The notes under the pieces: generated by a model
What the model was told of the DNA's origin: nothing
What the model saw: only the letters and a program-made list of their open reading frames with translations
The model's database searches: none
Part shown: positions 41,401-48,534 of the stretch, piece by piece
How positions within the stretch are numbered: the stretch's first letter is position 1
How the letters are laid out: every line of letters starts with the position of its first letter
Assembly: GCF_039871875.1 (NCBI RefSeq)
Contig: NZ_JBDPMD010000008.1
Coordinates: forward strand, 62,001-126,000
Length of the DNA: 64,000 bases
Source: Sphaerisporangium sp039871875
Lineage (GTDB): Bacteria > Actinomycetota > Actinomycetes > Streptosporangiales > Streptosporangiaceae
Reading direction: 5' to 3'
Translations under genes and position numbers: made by a program

Positions 41401-42025
41401 TCCGGTACCGGCCCTTGGCCGACACCGGGATGGCGTAGAACCCCCGGTCCCGATCGATGTAGGAGTCGACGGTGACCTGCCCGATGTTGACGTCCCCCCG
41501 GTCCCACCGCACCAGGAACTTGTCGTAGTGGTACGGCGTCGTGGGCCCCCAGTTCACGATGATGTTGTCGTCCTGCGAATAGGCCGCCACCACCATCTCC
41601 CCGCCCTGCCCCGGCGAGTGCACGATCTGCCCGTTCTCGAACGTCATGGCGGTACCCCCCGGCACCCCCTCCGCCTGCCCCTTCGGGCACCGCATCGGCC
41701 CGCGCCACCCGTCCAGCTCGTTCCACCGCTTCTCGATCAGCCCGCTCGGCGTGATGTCGCAGAAGGGCTCCGCCGCCTTCGCACCCGCCGGGCCCGCTGG
41801 AACTCCAGCCGGGGCCGTACTCTCCCGTGTAATGGCCCCGGCTGAAACCCCCCTCTCCTCGGCCGGAATCCCCCCGGCGAGGGGTATGTGAGCCGGGACC
41901 GCACCGCCCCCCGTAGCGGTCGCGATCCCGGCGGCTCCCGGCGTCCCCGCCCCGGCGGCGCCCGGCGCCACGCCGGCGGCCAGGCAGACGAAGACACATA
42001 ACGCGGCGACCAGCCGCAGCCTCAT
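38441..42025 (-). CDS. Large secreted protein with three LGFP-type modules and a unique C-terminal domain
   Basis: 1,194 residues from ATG 42025, which opens the signal peptide MRLRLVAALCVFVCLAAGVA. After a low-complexity linker come three similar modules (about residues 87-225, 240-385, 403-560). Each has an LGFP-like repeat (EGAIGCPTGPERDVTGGRAM, then SFEHGEIVHSPGQ) and a beta-sandwich-like part ending in (I/V)VEGCD with paired cysteines and W(T/S)(V/I/A)PA. LGFP repeats in corynebacterial and mycobacterial proteins are thought to bind the envelope. The remaining ~630 residues are helical then beta-rich (MNTFMLKWLQSFLKNDFIEY; TGRG-rich end) and match no family I know. It should be cell-surface or secreted. 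The start is uncertain because no strong ribosome-binding site is seen. Confidence 0.8.
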   Translation of the reverse strand: MRLRLVAALCVFVCLAAGVAPGAAGAGTPGAAGIATATGGGAVPAHIPLAGGIPAEERGVSAGAITRESTAPAGVPAGPAGAKAAEPFCDITPSGLIEKRWNELDGWRGPMRCPKGQAEGVPGGTAMTFENGQIVHSPGQGGEMVVAAYSQDDNIIVNWGPTTPYHYDKFLVRWDRGDVNIGQVTVDSYIDRDRGFYAIPVSAKGRYRIVVEGCDDKGGSRCRQSWTAPAFVDHEVPLPRFSCENGLPSGAIGQRWAYVGGKEGAIGCPTGPERDVTGGRAMSFEHGEIVHSPGQGPDMAVAVYQQGGTLHADWGDTRPFHYDRFLVRWDLDGRNLGQTDIDADTYAKSWSGHWSTPISKPGRYTVIVEGCDGRFLQSSTCQQKWTIPASVQAVFPDPQPPSQDCPVRPAAKLLLDRWVMTGAKHGPLGCPTGAEREVQNGLSMPFEHGTVVTSPKQGDKMTVAAYQRGVDLVVEWGDTYPYEYDHFLVRVSRGGRDLGQVEVDPDDDAQERWGTRVFRPRHYDDKDENDPVVDSVGTYSVIVEGCDGGGLGSDDCLQGWTVPAQVPYVAKGDLDFSEIPVPRTAEQAWAVAPERRAGRERTYLQERVRAAAAHIACPAPMPIEVFDNEDNFVTTALAKLYYHYDDALSDSPRRCTGIRFRLDSEVNNALRLQTIKSNAGTEAGFPCKREGEYDVALKGYVLMYYAFEGLLDPDVRYRLLRLLNKRGGHNTGDDTICGALKVDESENHRLLIETSRYLTNQLLARTDKSARYDNERNGMNTFMLKWLQSFLKNDFIEYNARPYQRYSLAAIQNLYDLAEDKRVKLAAQMVLDYVSAKYAVSANDGRRDSPFRRLKTDWHPDLFHSQSDALRDRMLAYFGPTAVMSELDPPGFVPASSAGELLLAGISQYRPPDLIADLVLNHDHRNFFQRFSHAGIEAYSATPDFLITAGGVPSPPAYKVLGRGRGVDSGTVVPTTLMPTGHLVSTEQMIRIATFLGTGCVAPGFACGAGVVIPGHYLRADRPQCWITKGQWVFVDAATAACTGTDRGFYVAARKSADDKEIAFFEAVPKAAIAGVPLADFAARTLERNEKRAFGISRSRYTKWDGTEVVFARDTGAALPTWWNYSVVSTGVPSVDKVPWSARTGGVGPLAAGTVVNSRGRTGYVTIDNPALGTRLTLDFTRALAPARTEGRGP

Positions 42026-42060
42026 GTTCAATGCGACATCCCCGTGCTGATCCCCGCCCG

Positions 42061-42100
42061 GAACGCTTTCGGATCCCACGATGGACCGATACAAGCGTTC
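42061..42100. promoter_or_regulatory. Inverted repeat upstream of the divergent LGFP-protein and reductase genes
   Basis: GAACGCTT (42061-42068) and AAGCGTTC (42093-42100) form perfect 8-bp arms with a 24-base spacer, 36 bp upstream of the minus-strand start and 110 bp upstream of the plus-strand start. It may be an operator; no regulator gene is adjacent. Confidence 0.35.
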
Positions 42101-42209
42101 AGGGCATGAGTAACCCCCTACTCAATCGCTCCACAGCCCATGGTGTAGAGCTGGAACCAGGCCCCTTGGCCTTTCTTTTCCGCCGCCTCCGCACCGAAGG
42201 AGCGCCCGC

Positions 42210-43166
42210 ATGAACACCACAGCCCCCGTGGCGACCCCCGTCGACTTCGCCACCTACGGCGACTACACCGTCAAGTCCTCCACCACCAAGACCGGCGCCT
42301 TCGCCCGCCCCCCGTACAGCTTCCGGGGCCGCATCACCGCCGACGGCTCAAGCGGCTTCAAAGCCGAACCCGGTCGCTACCACCTCTACGTCTGCTACGC
42401 CTGCCCCTGGGCCCACCGCTCCATCATCGTCCGCGCGTTGAAGAAACTCGAAGACGTCGTCACCATGTCCGCCGTCGATCCCATCCGCGACGGCCGAGGC
42501 TGGGCCTTCCGAGAGGGCGAAGGCCACACCCCCGACCCCGTGAACGGCTTCCGCCTCCTCCGCGAGGCCTACGAAGCAAGCGAGCCCGGCTACGACGGCC
42601 ACGTCTCCGTGCCCGTCCTCTGGGACCGCGAGACCGGCCAGATAGTCAGCAACAACTTCCCCGACATCACCCTGGACCTCAACACCGAGTTCACCGAATG
42701 GTCCGACCAGACCATAGACCTCTACCCCAAAGCCCTCCGCCAAGAAATAGACACCCTGAACGACCACATCTACAAAACCATCAACAACGGCGTCTACCGC
42801 GCCGGCTTCGCCACCACCCAAGAAGCCCACGCCGAAGCAGTGACCACCCTCTTCGAATCCCTCGACACCCTGGAGAAACGCCTCACCGACACCCCCTACC
42901 TCTTCGGCGACACCCTGACCGAATCCGACATCCGCCTCTGGGTCACCCTGGTCCGCTTCGACACCGTCTACGCGACCCACTTCAAAACCAACCTCCACCA
43001 CCTGACCGACTACGAAGCCCTCTGGTCCTACACCCGCCGCCTCTACGCGATCCCCGCCTTCCACACCACCACCAACTTCACCCACATCAAAAACCACTAC
43101 TACACGACCCACCCCCAACTGAACCCGAGCCGAATAGTCCCCCTGGGCCCCATCCTCGACTGGTGA
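42210..43166 (+). CDS. Xi-class GST / glutathionyl-hydroquinone reductase-like protein
   Basis: 318 residues. The active-site motif YACPWAHR (C65) and the two-domain GST layout (thioredoxin-like N-terminal part, helical C-terminal part with LFGDTLTESDIRLWVTLVRF) match YqjG/ECM4-type enzymes, which reductively remove a thiol from quinone conjugates. Actinobacteria use mycothiol, so the physiological thiol may not be glutathione. ATG 42210 has GGAGCG upstream. Codons in the second half are unusually rich in CCA/CTA-type and A-containing triplets compared with neighbours, but the frame is intact. Confidence 0.9.
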   Translation: MNTTAPVATPVDFATYGDYTVKSSTTKTGAFARPPYSFRGRITADGSSGFKAEPGRYHLYVCYACPWAHRSIIVRALKKLEDVVTMSAVDPIRDGRGWAFREGEGHTPDPVNGFRLLREAYEASEPGYDGHVSVPVLWDRETGQIVSNNFPDITLDLNTEFTEWSDQTIDLYPKALRQEIDTLNDHIYKTINNGVYRAGFATTQEAHAEAVTTLFESLDTLEKRLTDTPYLFGDTLTESDIRLWVTLVRFDTVYATHFKTNLHHLTDYEALWSYTRRLYAIPAFHTTTNFTHIKNHYYTTHPQLNPSRIVPLGPILDW

Positions 43167-43209
43167 ACACCAGGCGGCTTCGCCGTCACGCGCCTTGCGA
43201 GGGGCGCTC

Positions 43210-44640
43210 CTACGCGACGTCGGGCCGTGTCATCAGCGGCGACAGTAGATGCAACTCCAGACTGGGGCTGGTCAGGGGCACGATGTTCCACGTCGCGACC
43301 GCTGTGCCCGCGTCGGTGTCGACCACCAGCCGGACACGGTGCGGGGTGGTGATGACGTAAAGGTCGGCGACGAACGTGTTGCCCTGCCAGGCACCGGCCG
43401 CGACGATCGGGCGGCCCAGCGGTGAGCTTTCTCGCCATTCGCCGTGGCCGGCCTCGACGGTGAGGGACGGCCCGAGGCGCAGGAGCCACCCGCGGTCCAC
43501 GGGGTCGATGATCACAGTGGTCCCGTCGGGCAGAGCCGAATCGGCGGCGGAGGCGTCGAGCCTGGCCTTGGCGGAACGCTCAGGGGCGGCAGAACCGGAC
43601 ACCGGCGCGAGGGACAGCCGCCGCAGCCGCTCGGCGAGGACCTGGTCGTCCTGGGTGCTTCCCCCGTGGTCGATGCCGGGCAGCAGGCAGTCCCATATCG
43701 CGTCGAGCACTGCCTGTGCCTGCGTGTGGGCGCCCGTCACGGCGACCACGAGATCGTGCGACGGGACGACCACGCATTGCTGGCCGAAGGCGCCGTCACC
43801 GTGGTAACCGTGACGCGACATCCAGAACTGGTAGCCGTAACCGCGAAGGTAGTCGGCGTTGCGCGATCCGTCCTCGAACGGCAGGGTGTCGATGTGCCGT
43901 CTGGTCGCGAGTTCCACCCATTCGCGCGGGACGAGTTGCCGCTCCCCCCACCGGCCTCCGCGCAGCAGTAGTTCTCCGAAGGCGGCGACGGCCTCGGTAG
44001 TGAGGTGCAGTCCGTGGAACCCGAATGCGGCACCGCTCGCCACCCGGTCCCATTCGGCGTGGTCGACGCCCATCGGCGTGAACAGGCGCTCGTCGAGCAG
44101 TTCCGGGAGGCTGCGGCCGGTGACCCGTTCCACCAGCCGGGCCAGGACGAAGGTGGTCGGGTTGTCATAGGTGTGCCGTGTTCCCTCGGCCTCGGGGAAC
44201 GGTACGCGCAGGAAGCCCTTCACCAGGTCGCCCGGTTCCAGTTGCCAGGCCTCGCCGAGGCTGTCGGTGCGGTGCCCGGTCGTCATGGACAGCAGGTGGT
44301 GAACGGTGAGGCGGCGTCCCTGCTCGCTGATGTCGGCCGGAACGTGGCCGGGCAACACGTCCACCACTCGATCGTCCAGCGAGAGCAGCCCGTCGGCGAT
44401 GGCGAGCCCCACGGCGATCGAGGTGAACGACTTGGTCACCGAGTACAGAAGGTGCGGACGTCCGGCCGAGTACGGCGCCCACCAGCCTTCTGCGACGACG
44501 TGACCGTGACGCACGACCATGACGGAGTGACACTCGATGGCCTGCGCTTCGAGCCGGTCCAGCAGCGCGGCGATCCCGCGGGACGACATCCCCACGGCGG
44601 ACGGTGCCGACCGTGGCAGCAGGGCGCGGTCAGAAGACAT
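43210..44640 (-). CDS. Serine hydrolase of the beta-lactamase/class C family
   Basis: 476 residues. Nucleophile motif SVTK (residues 67-70) and YDN (158-160), as in class C beta-lactamases, DD-peptidases and EstB-type esterases. No signal peptide is visible (MSSDRALLPRSAPSAVGMSS), so it is probably cytosolic and an esterase or amidase rather than a secreted lactamase. The last ~150 residues form an extra beta-rich domain. It converges on the preceding reductase gene; a short GCGCC/GGCGC hairpin lies between them near 43188-43205. Confidence 0.85.
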   Translation of the reverse strand: MSSDRALLPRSAPSAVGMSSRGIAALLDRLEAQAIECHSVMVVRHGHVVAEGWWAPYSAGRPHLLYSVTKSFTSIAVGLAIADGLLSLDDRVVDVLPGHVPADISEQGRRLTVHHLLSMTTGHRTDSLGEAWQLEPGDLVKGFLRVPFPEAEGTRHTYDNPTTFVLARLVERVTGRSLPELLDERLFTPMGVDHAEWDRVASGAAFGFHGLHLTTEAVAAFGELLLRGGRWGERQLVPREWVELATRRHIDTLPFEDGSRNADYLRGYGYQFWMSRHGYHGDGAFGQQCVVVPSHDLVVAVTGAHTQAQAVLDAIWDCLLPGIDHGGSTQDDQVLAERLRRLSLAPVSGSAAPERSAKARLDASAADSALPDGTTVIIDPVDRGWLLRLGPSLTVEAGHGEWRESSPLGRPIVAAGAWQGNTFVADLYVITTPHRVRLVVDTDAGTAVATWNIVPLTSPSLELHLLSPLMTRPDVA

Positions 44641-44816
44641 CCAGGCACCCTAACAAACCCCCCATCAAGCAGCAGATCCATTGCCGACGAGTCCTGGCAT
44701 CACCGTGGAGGACGGGAGTCACAGCCGCGTCGGAGCGCATGCTGTACCGGCGGGCTTCCTGCGGTGGATCACCGACGCCGGAAGGCTTACGGCAGCGTGA
44801 TCTCGAACCAGACCGT

Positions 44817-45463
44817 GCGGCTCGTCGTGTCCTGCGTGCAGCTCGCGAAGGAAGTTCGCCGCCGTGGATGGTGGACGGCATACGCCGACGTGTTCACCGG
44901 CTCCTATGTCGCGCTGGAAGACGAGGCGGCTTTCATCCGCCAGTGGGAAGTGCAACTCGTGCCGGGACTTCTCCAAACCGAGGAGTACGCACGGACCGTG
45001 ATCGCCGCGGGAAGGCCTGAGTCGCACGATCTTGAGGACCTCCACAGGCGGGTCATGGCCCGCATGGCCCGACGCATGCTGCTGAGCCGGCCCAACCCGC
45101 CAGAGCTGCACGCGGTCCTGGATGAGGGGGTGATACGCCGAACTATCGGCAGCCCTGAGATCATGCGGGAACAGTTGGAAGGTCTGTTGGCTTTGGCGCG
45201 CCGCCCCAACGTGACGATCCGGACCCCTTCCCTACACCGTCGGGGCGCATGCTGGGCTGGAACGAGCATTCACCGTCCTCTCCTTCGGAGAAGAGGGCGA
45301 CCCGGACGTGGCCTACGTCGAGGGCACGGCCGGAGATGTATACGTCGAAAGTTCGGAGCAGGTAGGCCGCTGTAAAGTGGCTTTTGCGCGCATAAGTGAT
45401 GCCGCTTTGTCCCCGGAGGACTCCATGGGCCTCATCACTGACACTAAGGAACAACTGTCATGA
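44817..45463 (+). pseudogene. Decayed Scr1-type XRE regulator (DUF5753 domain only, frameshifted)
   Basis: A clear DUF5753 region is present (RGWWTAYADVFTGSYVALED; IRQWEVQLVPGLLQTEEYAR; LDEGVIRRTIGSPEIMREQL), but the HTH that should precede it is missing: upstream sequence in all frames is unrelated. Near 45228, in ATCCGGACCCCTTCC, one extra C seems to break the frame. Dropping it continues IRTLPYTVGAHAGLERAFTV and then the family's normal C-terminus to TGA 45461-45463, which overlaps the DUF397 start. The gene is therefore both 5'-truncated and frameshifted. Confidence 0.8.
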
Positions 45464-45660
45464 CCGACTTGTCCAACGCTCGGTGGCGCAAGAGCAGCTT
45501 CAGCGGCAGTGGTAACGACTGCGTCGAAGTGGCCTCGAATCTGCCGGAGGTCGTCGGCGTCAGGGACAGCAAGAATCCGGCCGGTCCGGTGCTCGTCGTC
45601 ACGCCGGGCGAATGGTCGGCGTTCGTCAACGGCGTCAAGGGCGCGGAATTCGACGTCTGA
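45460..45660 (+). CDS. DUF397 protein
   Basis: 66 residues with the full DUF397 pattern (ARWRKSSFSGSGNDCVEVA; VGVRDSKNPAGPVLVVTPGEW, shown in part; FVNGVKGAEFD). Such proteins pair with Scr1-type XRE regulators, as in the streptomycete bldB/abaA and scr loci. Here the partner upstream is broken, and the overlap ATGA at 45460-45463 shows that the two were once co-translated. The DUF397 gene itself looks intact. Confidence 0.9.
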   Translation: MTDLSNARWRKSSFSGSGNDCVEVASNLPEVVGVRDSKNPAGPVLVVTPGEWSAFVNGVKGAEFDV

Positions 45661-45829
45661 CGGGTGCGGGTGGAACCTGGTGGGCAGGTACGCCCGATCT
45701 GTGGACGGTACGGACACGGTGGCCGATCTCGACTGGTAAGCGAGCGAGGAGCCCCGATCCAGTGCGGCGCCATCACCGACGGCACCGAAGGCGATCAACC
45801 CATCCTCGTGCGCCTCGATGACTCGGGCC

Positions 45830-46885
45830 TCATTTCGTGACCATGAACTCGGCGCCGGCGGCCAGCGCCACCTCGGGGCCGAAGAGTCTGGCCGGGGTGA
45901 ACGCGCCGGGGCGGCCCTCGCCCTTGGCCAGGCGCTGGGCCACCTCGGTGACGGCGGCGACGGTGAACGTCATGGCCTCGCCGGTGCGTAGCCAGCCCTC
46001 ACGCACGCGTCCCGACGGCCATTGGACTCGGGCGCGGCCCCAGGACGATCGGCGCGGACGTTCCTTGGCCGTGGTCATCGTGATGCGGGCGAGCCGCCGG
46101 GTGGCGAAGCCGGCCAGGCCGGGCAGTCGGAGCAGGCCACCGATCGCCGGCAGAGCCGCTCGGACGGCCGGGTTGGCCGGGGCGAGAACCGAGGCACCGA
46201 TGACCGACGGGGCACCGCTGGCCTGCCAGGCCGCGAAGAGCTCGCCGTTCCCCAGGGAAGCTGTGGTGACCACGTCGCCTTCGGGGGTGGTCAATCGCTC
46301 GGCGGCGCCGCCGGCCCGGGTCCGTACCATCCGGCCCTGCCGCACCTCGCGGCCGCCGTCGAGCAGCGCGTGCACGATGGTGGCGGCCAGGGCTTCGCCG
46401 AGGGCGCCGGGTTCGATCGTGACCGAGGCGACGGCGTCGATGCGTACTCGCGAAGGCTTTTCCTCGGCCGCCAGCAGATGCAGCAGGATGCTCTCGGTCG
46501 CGAGCACGCCGAAGCCCGCCCCGGAGACCAGGGTGCGACCGGTCGCCGCCGCCTCCCGGTCCATGCCGTGGAGCAGCTCGAACGCGCTCAGCTCGGCGGC
46601 GACGTCGACGTAGTGGGTGCCTGGCGGGCAGGCCCGCGCGACCTGCGGCGCCGTGACCGCGAACGGGCCCACCGTGTTGATCACGACGGACGGCGCCTCG
46701 GTGGCCAGCCGCGCGCAGACCTCGCCGAGCGAGCCGGTCACCGCCCTGCAGTCCGGACTCACCTGAGTCAGCCGCTCCCGATCGCGGCCGGCCACCACCA
46801 CCGCGGTCCCCGCCCGCCGCAGACGTTCCACCGCCTCCCGGCCGACCCGTCCGGTCGCGCCGAGCACCCAGATCTCACCCGTCAT
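45830..46885 (-). CDS. Saccharopine-dehydrogenase-like NAD(P)-binding reductase
   Basis: 351 residues. The Rossmann motif VLGATGRVGREAVERL at the N-terminus and VVINTVGPFAVTAPQVARAC are typical of the saccharopine dehydrogenase/trans-acting enoyl reductase group. Substrate unknown. ATG 46885 has an ideal GGAGG five bases upstream; a TTG at 46897 would add four residues. It is divergent from a TetR gene with two operators between them, so it is the likely target of that repressor. Confidence 0.87.
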   Translation of the reverse strand: MTGEIWVLGATGRVGREAVERLRRAGTAVVVAGRDRERLTQVSPDCRAVTGSLGEVCARLATEAPSVVINTVGPFAVTAPQVARACPPGTHYVDVAAELSAFELLHGMDREAAATGRTLVSGAGFGVLATESILLHLLAAEEKPSRVRIDAVASVTIEPGALGEALAATIVHALLDGGREVRQGRMVRTRAGGAAERLTTPEGDVVTTASLGNGELFAAWQASGAPSVIGASVLAPANPAVRAALPAIGGLLRLPGLAGFATRRLARITMTTAKERPRRSSWGRARVQWPSGRVREGWLRTGEAMTFTVAAVTEVAQRLAKGEGRPGAFTPARLFGPEVALAAGAEFMVTK

Positions 46886-46902
46886 GTTCGCCTCCAACAG
46901 TC

Positions 46903-46919
46903 ATGGCACGTCGTGTCAT
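46903..46919. promoter_or_regulatory. TetR operator 1 (reductase side)
   Basis: ATGGCA-CGTCG-TGTCAT, a 17-bp dyad with one mismatch to the perfect site at 46934. It sits 17 bp upstream of the reductase start. Centres of the two sites are 31 bp apart, three helical turns, so two dimers could bind the same face. Confidence 0.65.
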
Positions 46920-46933
46920 CACTATGGCATGGC

Positions 46934-46950
46934 ATGACATGGCGTGTCAT
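46934..46950. promoter_or_regulatory. TetR operator 2 (regulator side)
   Basis: Perfect dyad ATGACA-TGGCG-TGTCAT, 16 bp upstream of the tetR ATG. Both sites are followed by CACTA, so they are also direct repeats (GTGTCATCACTA at 46913 and 46944). Confidence 0.7.
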
Positions 46951-46966
46951 CACTAGAATCAGCCGC

Positions 46967-47545
46967 ATGGGTCGATGGCAGCCGGGTGCGCGAGAACGGC
47001 TCGAACAGGCCGCGCTCGATCTCTTCCTCGAACAGGGCTTCACCGAGACCACCGTGCCCCAGATCACGGCGAGGGCCGGGCTCACGACCCGGACGTTCTT
47101 CCGGCACTTCGCCGACAAGCGTGAGGTGCTGTTCGCCGGCGAGGAGTCGGTGCCCGAGCGGGTGGCCCGTTTCATGGCCGAGGCCCCGCCGTCCCTCGGC
47201 CCGATGGAACTGATCACCAAGGGCCTGGCCCCCGCCGCGGCCGAGATCTTCGAGGGCCGCAGCCTCGACTACCTGCTACGCCGACGAGCCGTGATCGACG
47301 CCGAACCCGCCCTGCGTGAGCGCGAACTGCGCAAGTTCTCGCTGATGTCGGAAGCCCTGGAGCAGGGCTTCCGCGACCGCGGCGTCGACCACCTGACCGC
47401 CCGGCTGGCGGCCGAGATCGCCGTGACCACGTTGCGGATAGCGGTGACCCGCTGGCTCGACCAGCACGGCGACCCCGACCTCCCGGCCACCATCAACCAG
47501 ACCCTGGCGGCGATGAGGCACCTGACGAACACGCCGTCGCCGTGA
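46967..47545 (+). CDS. TetR-family repressor
   Basis: 192 residues. N-terminal HTH (ARERLEQAALDLFLEQGFTE; TVPQITARAGLTTRTFFRHF) and a helical ligand domain. ATG 46967 lies 16 bp after the second operator, so the regulator probably represses itself and the divergent reductase. The ligand is unknown. From its stop to 47767 I see no gene. Confidence 0.92.
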   Translation: MGRWQPGARERLEQAALDLFLEQGFTETTVPQITARAGLTTRTFFRHFADKREVLFAGEESVPERVARFMAEAPPSLGPMELITKGLAPAAAEIFEGRSLDYLLRRRAVIDAEPALRERELRKFSLMSEALEQGFRDRGVDHLTARLAAEIAVTTLRIAVTRWLDQHGDPDLPATINQTLAAMRHLTNTPSP

Positions 47546-47767
47546 ATGGCGTTGCCGTCCGCTACCAGCCGATGAGCCGAGAGATGTCCGCGTTCCCGCT
47601 GGACATCGCGAAGGCCGGGCACCCGATATCCCTCGGTGGTCCCGGCCTCACTTCCCCACCCCAGAGGATGCGGCAAGACCAAGTATGCCTCACCGGCCGT
47701 GTCCAGTTAAGCGCACTCCGCCACCGGCCGGTCGTAGCCCACGCCACAGGCCCGGGGGACGCGGCCG

Positions 47768-48340
47768 TTAGCGGAGGCGGAAGCGTAGATGTGTGACGTA
47801 CGGGGATTCGGTGACTGACGTCCGCTCCAGCTCGATGTGCTCGCTGCCGAGGTGTTCGAAGAGGCGGCGGCCGGTGCCGAGGAGGACCGGGGCGAGTTGT
47901 AGGTGGATCTCGTCGAGCAGGCCTGCGCGGATCGCCTGCTGGGCCACGTCGGCTCCCATCAGGGTGACGTGCTTGGTGCCTGCTGCTGCCTTGGCCTGGT
48001 GGATGGCGGTTTCGACACCTTCTGTGACGAACGTGAACGTGCTGCTGTTCATCGGCAGGTCGTCGCGGCCCCGGTGCGTGACGACGAAGGACGGGGCCGG
48101 GTAGGGGGTGTCCTTCCAGATGTCGATCCCGACGTCGAAGGTCCGGCGGCCCAGTACCACCGCTCCTACGGCGGCGAAGTGGTGCTTGACGATCGTGGAG
48201 TCGGTCTCGTTCGTGTCGGCGTTGAACAGCCATTCGTGCAGACGCAGGCCACCCACCCCCATCGGGTGGTCGACGCCGACGTCGGGGCCCGCGATGAAAC
48301 CGTCCAACGACATCGTGACGTGCAAGATGACCGCACCCAT
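47768..48340 (-). CDS. RibD-C/dihydrofolate-reductase-like protein
   Basis: 190 residues with the DHFR-like fold of the RibD C-terminal group: VILHVTMSLDGFIAGPDVGV at the N-terminus, GAVVLGRRTFDVGI, VTLMGADVAQQAIRAGLLDE and IHLQLAPVLLGTGRRLFEHL. It is a putative NADPH-dependent reductase of unknown substrate, as are most single-domain members. ATG 48340 has AGGAGG seven bases upstream on its strand. It follows the RHS gene in the same direction, beyond a strong terminator, so it is probably a separate unit. Confidence 0.88.
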   Translation of the reverse strand: MGAVILHVTMSLDGFIAGPDVGVDHPMGVGGLRLHEWLFNADTNETDSTIVKHHFAAVGAVVLGRRTFDVGIDIWKDTPYPAPSFVVTHRGRDDLPMNSSTFTFVTEGVETAIHQAKAAAGTKHVTLMGADVAQQAIRAGLLDEIHLQLAPVLLGTGRRLFEHLGSEHIELERTSVTESPYVTHLRFRLR

Positions 48341-48496
48341 ACGTCCTCCTGTGTTCGGGCTCGTCCGTGAGGCCGCGTGCGGTCCTCGGCAAGAAACGGC
48401 CGGCTGCCGGCGGAGCCTGCTTCCTTGGAAGACGATAGAGAGCCCCACCGACAGAACCGGCAGGTCTCCGAGGTGATGGGCACGGCGCCGGAAAGG

Positions 48497-48528
48497 GGAG
48501 AGCCCTCGCCGAGGGGCGAGGGCTCTCC
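48497..48528 (-). terminator. Terminator after the RHS-repeat gene
   Basis: Perfect 14-bp stem GGAGAGCCCTCGCC / GGCGAGGGCTCTCC with a four-base loop, 7 bp past the RHS stop. It separates the RHS gene from the downstream reductase. Confidence 0.8.
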
Positions 48529-48534
48529 TGGTTG

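Noticed and set aside
38351..41845. Plus-strand open frame of 1,164 codons opposite the LGFP-protein gene
   Set aside because: No start signal, no recognisable domain and low-complexity translation; the minus-strand gene has a signal peptide and repeated modules.
44690..44816. HTH domain of the decayed Scr1-type regulator in another frame
   Set aside because: All three plus-strand frames were read and none resembles an XRE HTH, so the domain seems deleted rather than frameshifted.
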